A stretch of DNA of 55,988 nucleotides from a virus. The position numbers and the translations under genes are program-made. Position 1 is the stretch's first letter. The number at the start of each line of letters is the position of its first letter. The stretch is taken from IMG/VR virus record IMGVR_UViG_3300042323_000878, positions 1 to 55,988 of that record. One strand, given 5' to 3'. Below, piece by piece: positions 33,185 to 40,966 of this stretch. The notes under the pieces were generated by a model, which had not been told where the DNA came from, ran no database searches, and worked only from the letters and a program-made list of their open reading frames with translations.

Positions 33185-33237
33185 TTGTACAACTCTTAAA
33201 AAAGTAGTGTACAATGCACTTACGGCAATATCGCCGT
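33185..33237 (+). promoter_or_regulatory. Promoter-leader module P3
   Basis: TTGTAC (33185-33190), 19 bases, TACAAT (33210-33215), hairpin ACGGC-AATATC-GCCGT (33222-33237), then TTAAAGGAAA before ATG 33261. Nearly identical over 60 bases to P1. It should drive the 26-gene chain to 41674. Confidence 0.7.
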
Positions 33238-33260
33238 CTCAAAGTCTTAAAGGAAATATT

Positions 33261-33353
33261 ATGCGAAAACTTAAACGTCTTCAAATTACAAAAATGCGTT
33301 TTCAAACCGTCTTCTTTTGCGGATTCAAAACTTACACAATGAGTCTGAAATGA
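33261..33353 (+). CDS. 30-aa basic microprotein, first gene of the chain
   Basis: Starts MRKLKRLQITKMRFQTVFFC; strongly basic with Phe-rich middle. AAAGGAAA lies before ATG 33261. It is the first of 26 plus-strand genes joined by 4-base ATGA overlaps. Translation of the whole chain may depend on this start. Function unknown. Confidence 0.55.
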   Translation: MRKLKRLQITKMRFQTVFFCGFKTYTMSLK

Positions 33354-33529
33354 AAAAGTACTTAGTAACTTTTCAAGAGTCAGGCAAACCTCGCGTTAGG
33401 TTTATCGTTTTGGGCAAAAGTTCACTTGAATCACTTGAATCACTGCCAAAAAGCATTGTTGGTGACGCATACATCTCTGTGCGCCCTGCGACAGCTGAAG
33501 ACATTAGTCAGTATGGAGATGTGAAATGA
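33350..33529 (+). CDS. Small protein, unknown function
   Basis: 59 aa, starting MKKYLVTFQESGKPRVRFIVLG; beta-strand-like start and the C-terminal segment SVRPATAEDISQYGDVK. ATG 33350 is fixed by the ATGA overlap. No family recognised. Confidence 0.6.
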   Translation: MKKYLVTFQESGKPRVRFIVLGKSSLESLESLPKSIVGDAYISVRPATAEDISQYGDVK

Positions 33530-33636
33530 CTCCTCTGGAAGCTTTGTACGCACGACTCGGCCACCCACGGTGGTTCTGGCCTGCGGTGATGGCTGTGCTG
33601 CTGTTGCTCGTCTTGATCGGAGGCAACGACCAATGA
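33526..33636 (+). CDS. 36-aa single-pass membrane microprotein
   Basis: Starts MTPLEALYARLGHPRWFWPAV and continues AVLLLLVLI, one membrane segment (about 15-31). ATGA overlaps on both sides. A membrane-directed early peptide; function unknown. Confidence 0.55.
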   Translation: MTPLEALYARLGHPRWFWPAVMAVLLLLVLIGGNDQ

Positions 33637-33845
33637 TCGACAAAGTTTTGTCTTACGTCATGACCGCGCTTGCTGGCATAGGTGTGGTCTCGCTGCTGTT
33701 TGCAGGGATGATCCTCATGACGCCGCAACCTAAGACCCGCCCTGTCTCACTGACCAACCCCACCCCTTGCGAACTGAAGGGCGGCGAGAACGCAGTGGAG
33801 CAGGATGGTAAATGTTTCACAAAGAAAGGACGGGAAATCAAATGA
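33633..33845 (+). CDS. Small membrane-anchored protein
   Basis: 70 aa. A hydrophobic segment (residues 8-29, VMTALAGIGVVSLLFAGMILM) is followed by a Pro/Lys-rich, probably periplasmic or cytoplasmic tail with two Cys (PCEL, KCF). The start was placed at ATG 33633 because of the ATGA overlap, shortening a longer open frame. Function unknown. Confidence 0.6.
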   Translation: MIDKVLSYVMTALAGIGVVSLLFAGMILMTPQPKTRPVSLTNPTPCELKGGENAVEQDGKCFTKKGREIK

Positions 33846-34042
33846 ACATCACCCAACAACTCAAGCGAGTCTTTCGCAAGCTCACTCCTGCGGAGATGGC
33901 AGCAACGGAACTGGCGGAGGCTGAGTTGAACCGGCTCGACGCACAGACAGCAGTTGAGTACGCCACATCGGTGGTCGGTTACGAGGACGCAAGGATCAAG
34001 CGCCTCAGGAAATTCTTGGCAGATCAGGAGAAGGCATCATGA
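33842..34042 (+). CDS. Small helical protein, unknown function
   Basis: 66 aa, starting MNITQQLKRVFRKLTPAEM, almost all helix-forming residues (AATELAEAELNRLDAQTAVEYA). This pattern, a short protein with PxEMAxxELxEAExxLLxAxxxxEYA, recurs in many phage early regions. No function known. ATGA overlaps on both sides. Confidence 0.6.
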   Translation: MNITQQLKRVFRKLTPAEMAATELAEAELNRLDAQTAVEYATSVVGYEDARIKRLRKFLADQEKAS

Positions 34043-34317
34043 CCGGAGCCGTTTTAGCCGGCATTTTGTCTACCTTTGTTTTTTCGTTGGTAATTTTTGG
34101 TATCTTTACGTTTGTTCTGCATAGTCGGATTATGTCGTTGGAGCGTGAAGTGCGGCTTCTTGACTCCGAGGCTGCGTCATTTAAGCACCTGCTCGACGAA
34201 AGAACAAAACAGTTTTACGCACGGCAACAACTGCTTGAGCAAGCACTGGGCATGACCTTTGTCCCAGCACAAACACACAAAGAACCTGCACGGTTTGTGA
34301 AAGGAGAAACACTATGA
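34039..34317 (+). CDS. Membrane-anchored coiled-coil protein
   Basis: 92 aa. One N-terminal membrane segment (residues 4-27, AVLAGILSTFVFSLVIFGIFTFV) and then a coiled coil (MSLEREVRLLDSEAASFKHLLDE). It resembles small single-pass proteins of unknown role in phage early operons. ATGA overlaps on both sides. Confidence 0.6.
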   Translation: MTGAVLAGILSTFVFSLVIFGIFTFVLHSRIMSLEREVRLLDSEAASFKHLLDERTKQFYARQQLLEQALGMTFVPAQTHKEPARFVKGETL

Positions 34318-34823
34318 AAACACCACACCCACAAGGCGGAATAAGTTATTACGGAGCAGGACAACAAGGCAAAGTTCAACCTGACTTGCATACCCCTTGC
34401 TTGCATCAGATGAATTCGGGAATTGGTGAACCCAAAGGAACAACCACACAGGAACAAACAAAGGCAATCATGAAAACACCACACCAATCGAATTCAACAC
34501 ATGGCCTCAAACCGTGCCCATTTTGCGGAGGGGATGCAGAGCATCAAAAAGATGATTTGCGGCATGGATACGATGAATACGAGCGGGAAGAAACCTATCA
34601 CTTTATAAAATGCAAAAATTGTGGCTCATCCTCTGGCCGACTTCACCAAAAGCACCTGTGCGATTTCACGAAATACACGGTGCGAGATTTCCGCGAAAAC
34701 CCGATTCTCAGGGCCAAAGTGGAAGACGAATATAGCGCCTACTGTGAGCAGTTGAAGCAGCTTTCTATTGACGCATGGAACTTGCGTACTGCCATTACCA
34801 AAGCAACTGGTGGTGCAGTATGA
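34314..34823 (+). CDS. Lar-like zinc-ribbon protein with extra N-terminal segment
   Basis: 169 aa. Residues 66-155 resemble Lar/restriction-alleviation-type zinc proteins: LKPCPFCGGDAEH, KCKNCGSSSG and a final IDAWNLR. The first 52 residues seem added: they begin MKTPHP and a second in-frame start at 34470 again reads MKTPH, with AAAGG before it, so a 117-aa product is also likely. Lar proteins lower host type I restriction; that role is inferred. The ATG at 34314 fits the ATGA chain. Confidence 0.6.
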   Translation: MKTPHPQGGISYYGAGQQGKVQPDLHTPCLHQMNSGIGEPKGTTTQEQTKAIMKTPHQSNSTHGLKPCPFCGGDAEHQKDDLRHGYDEYEREETYHFIKCKNCGSSSGRLHQKHLCDFTKYTVRDFRENPILRAKVEDEYSAYCEQLKQLSIDAWNLRTAITKATGGAV

Positions 34824-35221
34824 AAACACCACACCCACATAAAGATTTAATTATCCAATGGGCAGAGGATACGAGTTTGAAAATTGAGAGAAGAGCCATG
34901 CCAGAAGGAGAATGGCAACACGACAGCGGCTGGCAGAGGGTGCATATTACAGATTTAGTTGTTACACCAGGCTATGAGTACCGTTTTGCGCCCAAGATGA
35001 TCAGCCTCAACGGATTTGAGTATCCAGAGCCTCTATCGTCAGCACCGCCAAAAGGCACTGTTGTTTGGACTACGTGGGTAAGAAGTGTTGAATCGATAGT
35101 ATTCAGCGAGCTAAATGAATCAGCAATGGCAATGCTCAAACAACGACGCCTTCACCTAACCCGAGAAGCTGCGGAAATGCATTTTGAAGCGCAGATTAAA
35201 GCTGGCGGGGGTGAGGTATGA
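34820..35221 (+). CDS. Small phage protein of the HPH-start type
   Basis: 133 aa, starting MKTPHPHKDLIIQWAEDTSLKI; the pattern HPH.DLI..WA......W followed by GYEYRFAP matches a widespread small phage family of unknown function. The first 17 bases of the gene are the same as those at 34314, a sign of duplication. The start is set by the ATGA overlap. Confidence 0.65.
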   Translation: MKTPHPHKDLIIQWAEDTSLKIERRAMPEGEWQHDSGWQRVHITDLVVTPGYEYRFAPKMISLNGFEYPEPLSSAPPKGTVVWTTWVRSVESIVFSELNESAMAMLKQRRLHLTREAAEMHFEAQIKAGGGEV

Positions 35222-35562
35222 AAGAACTGATTGAACTGCTGCGCTTGGGCGCAAGCATATCGCGTGAGCGCCGCCTTTCACTTGACTACGCAAAGGTGGC
35301 CGATAAAGCCGCCGATGCACTTGAGCGGCTTACGCAAGGGGATGTTGGTTTGCCAGAGCCGGACGTAATAAACAAGTATCCGACACAAGGTTACTACACC
35401 GAGCAAAAGCTACTCGACTACGGCAACCGACGCGCTGCTGCTGCTGTGCTTGCGGATGAAGCACTGATGCGGGAGTGTTTGATAGAACTTTGGTGCTATG
35501 TGCCTCCAAAGCAGCGAGGGGACTTGTTCGACAAACTCAAAGCACGATTGGGGGAGAAATGA
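35218..35562 (+). CDS. Small helical protein, unknown function
   Basis: 114 aa. Residues 1-40 (MKELIELLRLGASISRERRL...VADKAADALERL) are helical, and the middle contains PDVINKYPTQGYYTEQKLLDYGNRRAAAA, a pattern seen in small phage proteins. No enzyme motif. ATGA overlaps on both sides. Confidence 0.6.
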   Translation: MKELIELLRLGASISRERRLSLDYAKVADKAADALERLTQGDVGLPEPDVINKYPTQGYYTEQKLLDYGNRRAAAAVLADEALMRECLIELWCYVPPKQRGDLFDKLKARLGEK

Positions 35563-35768
35563 AACTTACACCATGGTACAGAGGCGACCAGAAGCCTGTC
35601 AGAGTTGGGGTTTTCAAAAGACGTTATCCATCAGGCTCAGAGGCGTATTGCTGGTGGGATGAAGAAGGGTTTAGCAACGGCTGTAAGACTGTGTACGAAG
35701 CCAAAGAGAGTAAAGACTTGGGGTACTCACTCCTTCAATCCCTCCCATGGCGCGGGGTGGCGAAATGA
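35559..35768 (+). CDS. Small protein, unknown function
   Basis: 69 aa, starting MKLTPWYRGDQKPVRVGVFKRR. The pattern TPWYRGDQKPVRVGVFxR and the later YCWWDxxGF are typical of a small phage family that looks like a compact beta domain; function unknown. The start at 35559 is set by ATGA. Confidence 0.65.
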   Translation: MKLTPWYRGDQKPVRVGVFKRRYPSGSEAYCWWDEEGFSNGCKTVYEAKESKDLGYSLLQSLPWRGVAK

Positions 35769-36088
35769 GCCTAGACGTTTACCTTATGGAAATGAAGCCG
35801 GTCAGTATTTTCGAATCCAACATAACACATAACCTGATCAAAATGGCTGATGCTGTTGGCATCTATCGGCACCTTTGGCGACCAGACGAAATTGATGTTA
35901 CCAAAGCAGCGCAATTGATTGAGCCGCTTCAAACGGGACTTGCCAAGTTGCTGAAAGACCCCGAGAAATACAAGGCGCTAAACCCCGAAAACGGATGGGG
36001 CACCTACGATGGCCTTGTTCGTTTTGTGGCGGAATACCTTGAGGCTTGCGAAAAGAATCCATACGCAGATGTAAAGGTTTCAAGATGA
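35765..36088 (+). CDS. Conserved-type phage/bacterial protein, unknown function
   Basis: 107 aa. MSLDVYLMEMKPVSIFESNITHNLIKMAD, IYRHLWRPDEI and NPENGWGTYDGLVRFVAEYLEAC form a widespread family of unknown function in phages and bacteria. Start at 35765 by ATGA overlap. Confidence 0.7.
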   Translation: MSLDVYLMEMKPVSIFESNITHNLIKMADAVGIYRHLWRPDEIDVTKAAQLIEPLQTGLAKLLKDPEKYKALNPENGWGTYDGLVRFVAEYLEACEKNPYADVKVSR

Positions 36089-36234
36089 ACGACAAACAAC
36101 AAGCAGAAGTGATCATGAAAATGACTGCTTTGGAGTTGCTGGACTACGTGATGACGTTTCCAGAATATTTGATGGACAGCTATTACAAGGTTTTTGGCGA
36201 TGCTATTCGCGCACGATACAAGGAGTTGAAATGA
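36085..36234 (+). CDS. 49-aa helical microprotein
   Basis: Starts MNDKQQAEVIMKMTALELLDYV; charged, with Met/Tyr-rich helices. ATGA overlaps on both sides. Nothing else can be said. Confidence 0.55.
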   Translation: MNDKQQAEVIMKMTALELLDYVMTFPEYLMDSYYKVFGDAIRARYKELK

Positions 36235-36821
36235 AATCAAACTATGGATACGCCGACCAGATGCAAGAATACGGCCGCCAGCCAGACAGATTGCAGAATA
36301 TAGGCTTCGCACCAAAGGGGCTTATGGATGCGCAAACGCAAGAGCAAATCATCGGAAAGCCCGATAACCTTGATCAAATCATTAATGAGTATGTTGAGTC
36401 CTACGAACTTCGCGGCGATGAGGGTGATTACACCCCGTCGGAAGGTGAGCTAAATCTCATTAAAGACGCCATCATTGGCTTGCTTGCTGACCCTGATTGG
36501 GATGCCGCATGGGGAACGCATATTAAAGCTCTTTCACAGCCACAGCGATATCTATGCGATCAGGCTGACCACGGCAATGGAATACCTTGCTCACGGTGTC
36601 AAGCACTACCAAGTGAGCCAACAGGCTGGCAACCGATAGAGAAAGCGCCGCAAAAAATGGCTGTTGATCTTTGGTGCAAAAGTAAGCACTGCAAAGATTA
36701 TGGGCGCAGAGTTACTAATGTTTGTTTAGTGGGGGATGCATGGTACGGATCAGGCCTCCCAAATGCAACTTTTGGCGAATACGCCTCCCACTGGATGGCA
36801 CTACCGAAAGCACCAACATGA
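36231..36821 (+). CDS. DUF551-like small phage protein
   Basis: 196 aa. The C-terminal part GWQPIEKAPQKMAVDLWCKSK...GSGLPNATFGEYASHWMALPKAP has the W-x-P-I-x-x-A-P and (T/S)HW-x-x-L-P marks of DUF551-type phage proteins. Four Cys/His near residues 105-122 (YLCDQADHGNGIPCSRCQ) could bind metal. The first 100 residues are acidic. Function unknown. Confidence 0.6.
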   Translation: MKSNYGYADQMQEYGRQPDRLQNIGFAPKGLMDAQTQEQIIGKPDNLDQIINEYVESYELRGDEGDYTPSEGELNLIKDAIIGLLADPDWDAAWGTHIKALSQPQRYLCDQADHGNGIPCSRCQALPSEPTGWQPIEKAPQKMAVDLWCKSKHCKDYGRRVTNVCLVGDAWYGSGLPNATFGEYASHWMALPKAPT

Positions 36822-37225
36822 GCCGCAGCGGATATTCAGAAGACTTAGACGAATGGGCGCTGATCAGGTATCGCGGCCAAGTGGCGTCAGCCACACGCGG
36901 TAAACGCGGCCAAGCACTGCTCAGGGAAACCCTGGCCGCGCTTGATGCCATGCCGGTAAAGGTGCTTATCAGTCACGAGCTAATTGCAATTGCAGATGGC
37001 GCGTTTTGCACGCTGGGCGTTGTGGGCAAGCAGCGCGGGGTTGATCTTACGGCGCTTGACCCAGAAGACATTGAGCGTGTTGCGCAGCAGTTTGACATTG
37101 CAGCCTGCCTTGCGCGAGAAATCGTTTATGAAAATGATGAGGGTGGGGATTACAAAGAATTACCACATCAACGCTGGGTGCGTATGCGCCAGTGGGTTGC
37201 GCAACAAATTAAGGAGACAACATGA
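36818..37225 (+). CDS. Conserved-type betaproteobacterial phage protein
   Basis: 135 aa, MSRSGYSEDLDEWALIRYRG, VASATRGKRGQALLRETLAALDAMP, then FCTLGVVGKQRGVDL and LAREIVYENDE: a family I know from phages and prophages of betaproteobacteria and pseudomonads. Function unknown. Start at 36818 by ATGA overlap rather than the longer upstream frame. Confidence 0.7.
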   Translation: MSRSGYSEDLDEWALIRYRGQVASATRGKRGQALLRETLAALDAMPVKVLISHELIAIADGAFCTLGVVGKQRGVDLTALDPEDIERVAQQFDIAACLAREIVYENDEGGDYKELPHQRWVRMRQWVAQQIKETT

Positions 37226-37554
37226 AAACCCTCACCGAACTGATGGAGTTAGCTGATGCTTATGCGGAGGCGGTGGCTCAACGCACGCTAGTAAGGCGCG
37301 CCAATACTCACGCCGACCTAAAAGCCTCGCTGGCCGAAGTCTTTGCAGAGAACGAGCGACTAGCCGGTGAGCGTGATGCAGCTATTGCAGAGCGTGATGC
37401 TTTGAAGGCTGATGCTGAACGCTTGGATTGGTTTGAAACCCAAGGCATTTCCTATGGGTTTGAGGGCGTGCTTGAAGGAAACAGATGGGGAATATGCGGC
37501 CCATTCACAACGCTACGGATTGCTATCGACGCCGCAATGAAAGGAACATCATGA
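37222..37554 (+). CDS. Coiled-coil protein with C-terminal small domain
   Basis: 110 aa. Residues 30-65 are a coiled coil (LAEVFAENERLAGERDAAIAERDALKADAERL), followed by DWFETQGISYGFEG and a RIAIDAAM end; similar ends occur in many small phage early proteins. It may be an adaptor or multimeric protein. ATGA overlaps on both sides. Confidence 0.6.
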   Translation: MKTLTELMELADAYAEAVAQRTLVRRANTHADLKASLAEVFAENERLAGERDAAIAERDALKADAERLDWFETQGISYGFEGVLEGNRWGICGPFTTLRIAIDAAMKGTS

Positions 37555-38690
37555 ATAAACCAGAACCACTTACGCCAGAGCAGATTGCAGTTTTTGCAAA
37601 GCTAGACGCGCCCTATGCCGAAGCATTATTAAATGCCCGTGATGCTCAGTGGGTTGAGATGCTGAGTAAGCAGGAGCCGGTGGCTGAAATTGAACTGGAC
37701 GCCGTGGATTTGGAGGAAGAAATGTTTGACGCGGCAGTTAGTTGGTGCGAATCAAATGGCATTATTGTCTTTGAGCCAGAACAACTGGGATCTTTGGTGA
37801 GTACGCTATTTGTCACGGTGCGCGATGCAGCACCACAGCAGACAAAACCATTTGACTTAATGGTTATCACCACAGCCTATGAGCAGGGCGTCGGCAAGGG
37901 CATCAAGCGTGAAAATTCCAACCCATACCAGAACGACACAGATGCTCACGCAGCTTGGCAGATTGGCTACGAAGAAGGTGAAAGCAAGCCAGCACCACAG
38001 CAGGAAAACATCCAAGCACTGCTGAAAAAAGCAGCTTATGAAGAAGAAAATCTCGCTGCAAGAAAAACAGTCATAGCCTTGGGGTACAAATACCACGGTG
38101 GAGAGCTTTGGAAGCCTCCCCTTGGGTCTTTGCCACAGCAGGAGCCCAAGTACAAGGTCACCGTTGTCGATGATCAGCACCCTAACGGCGTACCGCTGGC
38201 GCAGTGGTGCAACCCACAGCAGCCAAACCATACCGAGCATCCCCTCGAAATGGTGCGCAAGCCTTTTGGATACGTTACTCCAGGCGGGGAATTCCGTAAA
38301 ACACCCGAAGCTGCGAATGCTTATGAGTGGGGACAGAAGTTTATCGCTGTCTATACATTGCCGCAGCGCAAGCCGTTGACCACCGAGGAAATCCTCAAAT
38401 GGTATGCATCAGAAAACGGCCTTGAGGATATGTACATGGCAAAACTTTCCGATTTTGAAACGATGGTGCGAGCTGTTGAAAAAAAGCACAAGATCAAAGA
38501 CGCCAGTGTTGACCATATTCCTGACGCCACGAAAATGGTGCGTCATCCTCAGATAAACGGGTGGATCAAAAAGAGCGAACTTGACCAAGCCAAAAAGTTT
38601 GGAGGCTCTATAAACCTATGGCTTGAGCGCCATGATTGTGATACCAGGGTGTTTATTGACGCCGCGCACGGCATTAAGGACAACACATGA
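37551..38690 (+). CDS. Largest protein of the chain, unknown function
   Basis: 379 aa, hydrophilic, no membrane segment. It contains several short segments of the Q-x-E-P type (SKQEPVAEIEL, APQQTKPFDLM, KPAPQQENIQALL, PQQEPKYKVTVV), as in modular phage proteins built by joining small pieces, and KPLTTEEILKWYASENGLEDM. No catalytic motif recognised. Start 37551 by ATGA. Confidence 0.6.
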   Translation: MNKPEPLTPEQIAVFAKLDAPYAEALLNARDAQWVEMLSKQEPVAEIELDAVDLEEEMFDAAVSWCESNGIIVFEPEQLGSLVSTLFVTVRDAAPQQTKPFDLMVITTAYEQGVGKGIKRENSNPYQNDTDAHAAWQIGYEEGESKPAPQQENIQALLKKAAYEEENLAARKTVIALGYKYHGGELWKPPLGSLPQQEPKYKVTVVDDQHPNGVPLAQWCNPQQPNHTEHPLEMVRKPFGYVTPGGEFRKTPEAANAYEWGQKFIAVYTLPQRKPLTTEEILKWYASENGLEDMYMAKLSDFETMVRAVEKKHKIKDASVDHIPDATKMVRHPQINGWIKKSELDQAKKFGGSINLWLERHDCDTRVFIDAAHGIKDNT

Positions 38691-39070
38691 AAATTTGCCC
38701 AAAACACAACATTGTCTGCGCGAATGTGCCAGTGCAGGAACAATGCACGGCTTACTGCAGCCCTTATTTAAGCGCACCAAAAGCAACAGCAGTTTTTGGC
38801 GTTCCACCTGTCATGACCGTTGCCCCAAACCCAGAAATTGCCTCACGAGATATGACCCTGCGCCAATATGCGGCTATCAAACTGAAAGTTCCAGACTCAG
38901 GAATAGATTGGCTAGACGAAATGATCACTAAAAGTTTGTGCGATGATTTTGCTGCGAAGGCGATGCAAGCTATTTTCTCAACAGTTCCGCACTTGCAATC
39001 CATTGATCCGGCTTTGGCCTCTATCGAATCCTACGAAATTTCTGATGCAATGATGGAGGCAAGGAAATGA
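38687..39070 (+). CDS. Small protein with N-terminal Cys cluster
   Basis: 127 aa. The first 25 residues hold five Cys (KICPKHNIVCANVP...QCTAYCSPY), possibly a metal site or disulfides. The C-terminal half (MTLRQYAAIKLKVPDSGIDWLDEMI...DDFAAKAMQAI) matches the RDYFAAKAMQ-type small phage domain. Function unknown. ATGA overlaps on both sides. Confidence 0.6.
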   Translation: MKICPKHNIVCANVPVQEQCTAYCSPYLSAPKATAVFGVPPVMTVAPNPEIASRDMTLRQYAAIKLKVPDSGIDWLDEMITKSLCDDFAAKAMQAIFSTVPHLQSIDPALASIESYEISDAMMEARK

Positions 39071-39375
39071 CTGAACAAAAAGAATTTGAACTGGTGGCTA
39101 GGGCTGCTGGGTACCCGCAAGGTCGCAGTAGGTCTGGCAACGGAATGCTTATGGCAAACGATTTGTATTGGAACCCCAAACTAGACGACGGGGATTCTTT
39201 CCGGCTGATGGTGAAGATGGGCATTGCTTTTTGCGCTGATAAAACAATTGCCCGAGCCGCACAGGCAATTGCGCCGTATAAAGTGATTACTGAGCAAGTG
39301 GCCGATGATGAATGCGCCGCCGCTCGTTTAGCAGTTTGGAACTGCGCTCTTGAAATTGCAAAGGGGATGAAATGA
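39067..39375 (+). CDS. Small protein, unknown function
   Basis: 102 aa, MTEQKEFELVARAAGY, NDLYWNPKLDDGDSFRLMVKMG; the DGD(S/A)-R-L-(A/M)-V motif is found in many small phage proteins with unknown function. It seems a compact alpha/beta protein. ATGA overlaps on both sides. Confidence 0.6.
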   Translation: MTEQKEFELVARAAGYPQGRSRSGNGMLMANDLYWNPKLDDGDSFRLMVKMGIAFCADKTIARAAQAIAPYKVITEQVADDECAAARLAVWNCALEIAKGMK

Positions 39376-39785
39376 AACACCATGCTTGGAACGACACCTA
39401 CAGCTTTGAAATGTCTGATCTTATTGGCCGCGTATTTAAAACGGCTATCGGCGGTATCGGTGCAGATACGCTAACACTGTCGTGCGATGAAGGCGATTTT
39501 GTTTTCCACCACGATCAGAACTGCTGCGAATCAGTCAGAATACAAGACATCACCGGTGATCTGACTGACCTTCTGGGCAGCCCTATCACTTTGGCAGAAG
39601 AAACCACAAGCTCAGAAGCGCCTGAAGGTCTGGAGCGCAACACCGCATACATAGAGAGCGAGACTTGGACTTTTTACAAACTCGCCACTATCAAGGGTTA
39701 TGTTGATATTCGCTGGCTCGGTGAAAGCAATGGCTATTACAGTGAGAGTGTTGACCTTAAATTTATTCCACGGAGGGAAGAATGA
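39372..39785 (+). CDS. DUF7448-type small protein
   Basis: 137 aa. HHDQNCCESVRIQDITGDLTDLLGSPI, LAEETTSSEAP and SETWTFYKLATIKGYVDIRWLGESNGYYSESVD form a clear conserved family (DUF7448 type) seen in phages and actinobacteria; function unknown. The CCESV and NGYYSE segments are its most conserved parts. Confidence 0.7.
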   Translation: MKHHAWNDTYSFEMSDLIGRVFKTAIGGIGADTLTLSCDEGDFVFHHDQNCCESVRIQDITGDLTDLLGSPITLAEETTSSEAPEGLERNTAYIESETWTFYKLATIKGYVDIRWLGESNGYYSESVDLKFIPRREE

Positions 39786-40129
39786 GAAGACTTTTATTTG
39801 CAGCAGCACGAGGCGCTAGGATTGAGGCCAAGTCGGGGAGCGAATGGTGTCCGGCGCTTTCTTTGCCGTGCTGGATTCACGACCCCGTCTACCGCATCCA
39901 CCCAGATGACGAGCACCTGCAGTATGGGCCGGTTAGCACAGAGATAAAGACAATGGCTTGCCAACACCATTGGCTGAAGCAGCGTTTTATACCCAGCTTA
40001 GCGCTGGATGTCATCCTGCTAACTCCCTATGCAGACCGTTGGATGACTACATGGGGGTCTCAATCGCCGTTTGAACGGTCGCTTGCGCTGCTGATCTTGG
40101 CTGAAGCACTTGCAGACGAGGGGCTATGA
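39782..40129 (+). CDS. Small protein, unknown function
   Basis: 115 aa, starting MRRLLFAAARGARIEAKSGSEW; the DPVYRIHPDDEHLQYGPVSTEIKTMA middle and a C-terminal helix (SLALLILAEALADEGL). No family recognised. ATGA overlaps on both sides. Confidence 0.55.
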   Translation: MRRLLFAAARGARIEAKSGSEWCPALSLPCWIHDPVYRIHPDDEHLQYGPVSTEIKTMACQHHWLKQRFIPSLALDVILLTPYADRWMTTWGSQSPFERSLALLILAEALADEGL

Positions 40130-40350
40130 ACAAGCCCAAACCGCCAGAAGTCATCCATGACCTGTTTGCCAAGGCCGTGGAAAAAGAAGTCGTCCGAGAA
40201 ACTCGACGGCTCAACAAGCGCATCACAACGCTTGAGCGGCAAGCAACCCAACTGCGTGCGACGCTGCTGGAGTACAGAAACCACATGTCCCGCTACCAGA
40301 AAGAACTCAGGGAGTTTAGATCAATGATGAGAAGAGGAGAATTGGTATGA
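40126..40350 (+). CDS. Basic coiled-coil protein
   Basis: 74 aa. Residues 8-65 are predicted helix, with heptad-like EKEVVRETRRLNKRITTLERQATQLRATLLEY; Arg/Lys-rich, possibly nucleic-acid binding or dimeric. ATGA overlaps on both sides. Confidence 0.6.
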   Translation: MNKPKPPEVIHDLFAKAVEKEVVRETRRLNKRITTLERQATQLRATLLEYRNHMSRYQKELREFRSMMRRGELV

Positions 40351-40727
40351 TTCTGCAACTTTACAACGGGGAACGTCTTGCTATCAAAATAAGCGGCTCC
40401 TCTATTGGACTCCGTGTGGAAAGCGTCACCCTTAACTTGCATGATATGCGCGACTTGTTGAACATGGACGCAGGCGAACTGCGCGAATTCATCGGCACAT
40501 TGTGCACAAGGTTTGTGCCAGCACAGGCGAACGAAAAGCACGGTTGCCACGGAGGGGAAAATTCTACCCTGCCACAAAGGCAGTGGGTAGGGTTGACGGA
40601 TGAGGAAATCTACGCACTCTGCTCAGACTTTCACAATTGGTCAGAGTGGGACGGCGGTCGGTTTCAGAAAAAGTGGCTTGATTTAGGCAGAGAAATCGAA
40701 GCAAACCTTAAGGAGAAGAACACATGA
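40347..40727 (+). CDS. Small protein with WVGLTDEEI domain
   Basis: 126 aa. The C-terminal part QRQWVGLTDEEIYALC is a common end domain in small phage proteins. The N-terminal part (MILQLYNGERLAIKISG) looks beta-rich. It ends NLKEKNT, where the DNA of the last codons is also the ribosome site (AAGGAGAAG) for the next gene. Function unknown. Confidence 0.6.
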   Translation: MILQLYNGERLAIKISGSSIGLRVESVTLNLHDMRDLLNMDAGELREFIGTLCTRFVPAQANEKHGCHGGENSTLPQRQWVGLTDEEIYALCSDFHNWSEWDGGRFQKKWLDLGREIEANLKEKNT

Positions 40728-40966
40728 CGCCTTCAGAGACGCTGCACATAGACGCAGCGAGATATGCAACAAATCGCAAAAACGCTTATGCCGAAAGAAT
40801 GAAACGAAAAGAAGTCGCTCGTGTGAGCGAAGAAGACCTCAATGGAATTTGGCTTGCTCATTATGAAGGTTATCGGGAAGGCTATTGGGTAGCAACAGGT
40901 GATACACGGTTTAGCACCGACCCCGGAACGGTTGCAGAAACCAAACTCAAGGAGAAAAACACATGA
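40724..40966 (+). CDS. Small helical protein, unknown function
   Basis: 80 aa, MTPSETLHIDAARYATNRKNAY, with EEDLNGIWLAHYEGYREGYWVATGD. It ends KLKEKNT like its upstream neighbour, so the two 3' ends look copied. ATGA overlaps on both sides. Confidence 0.55.
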   Translation: MTPSETLHIDAARYATNRKNAYAERMKRKEVARVSEEDLNGIWLAHYEGYREGYWVATGDTRFSTDPGTVAETKLKEKNT

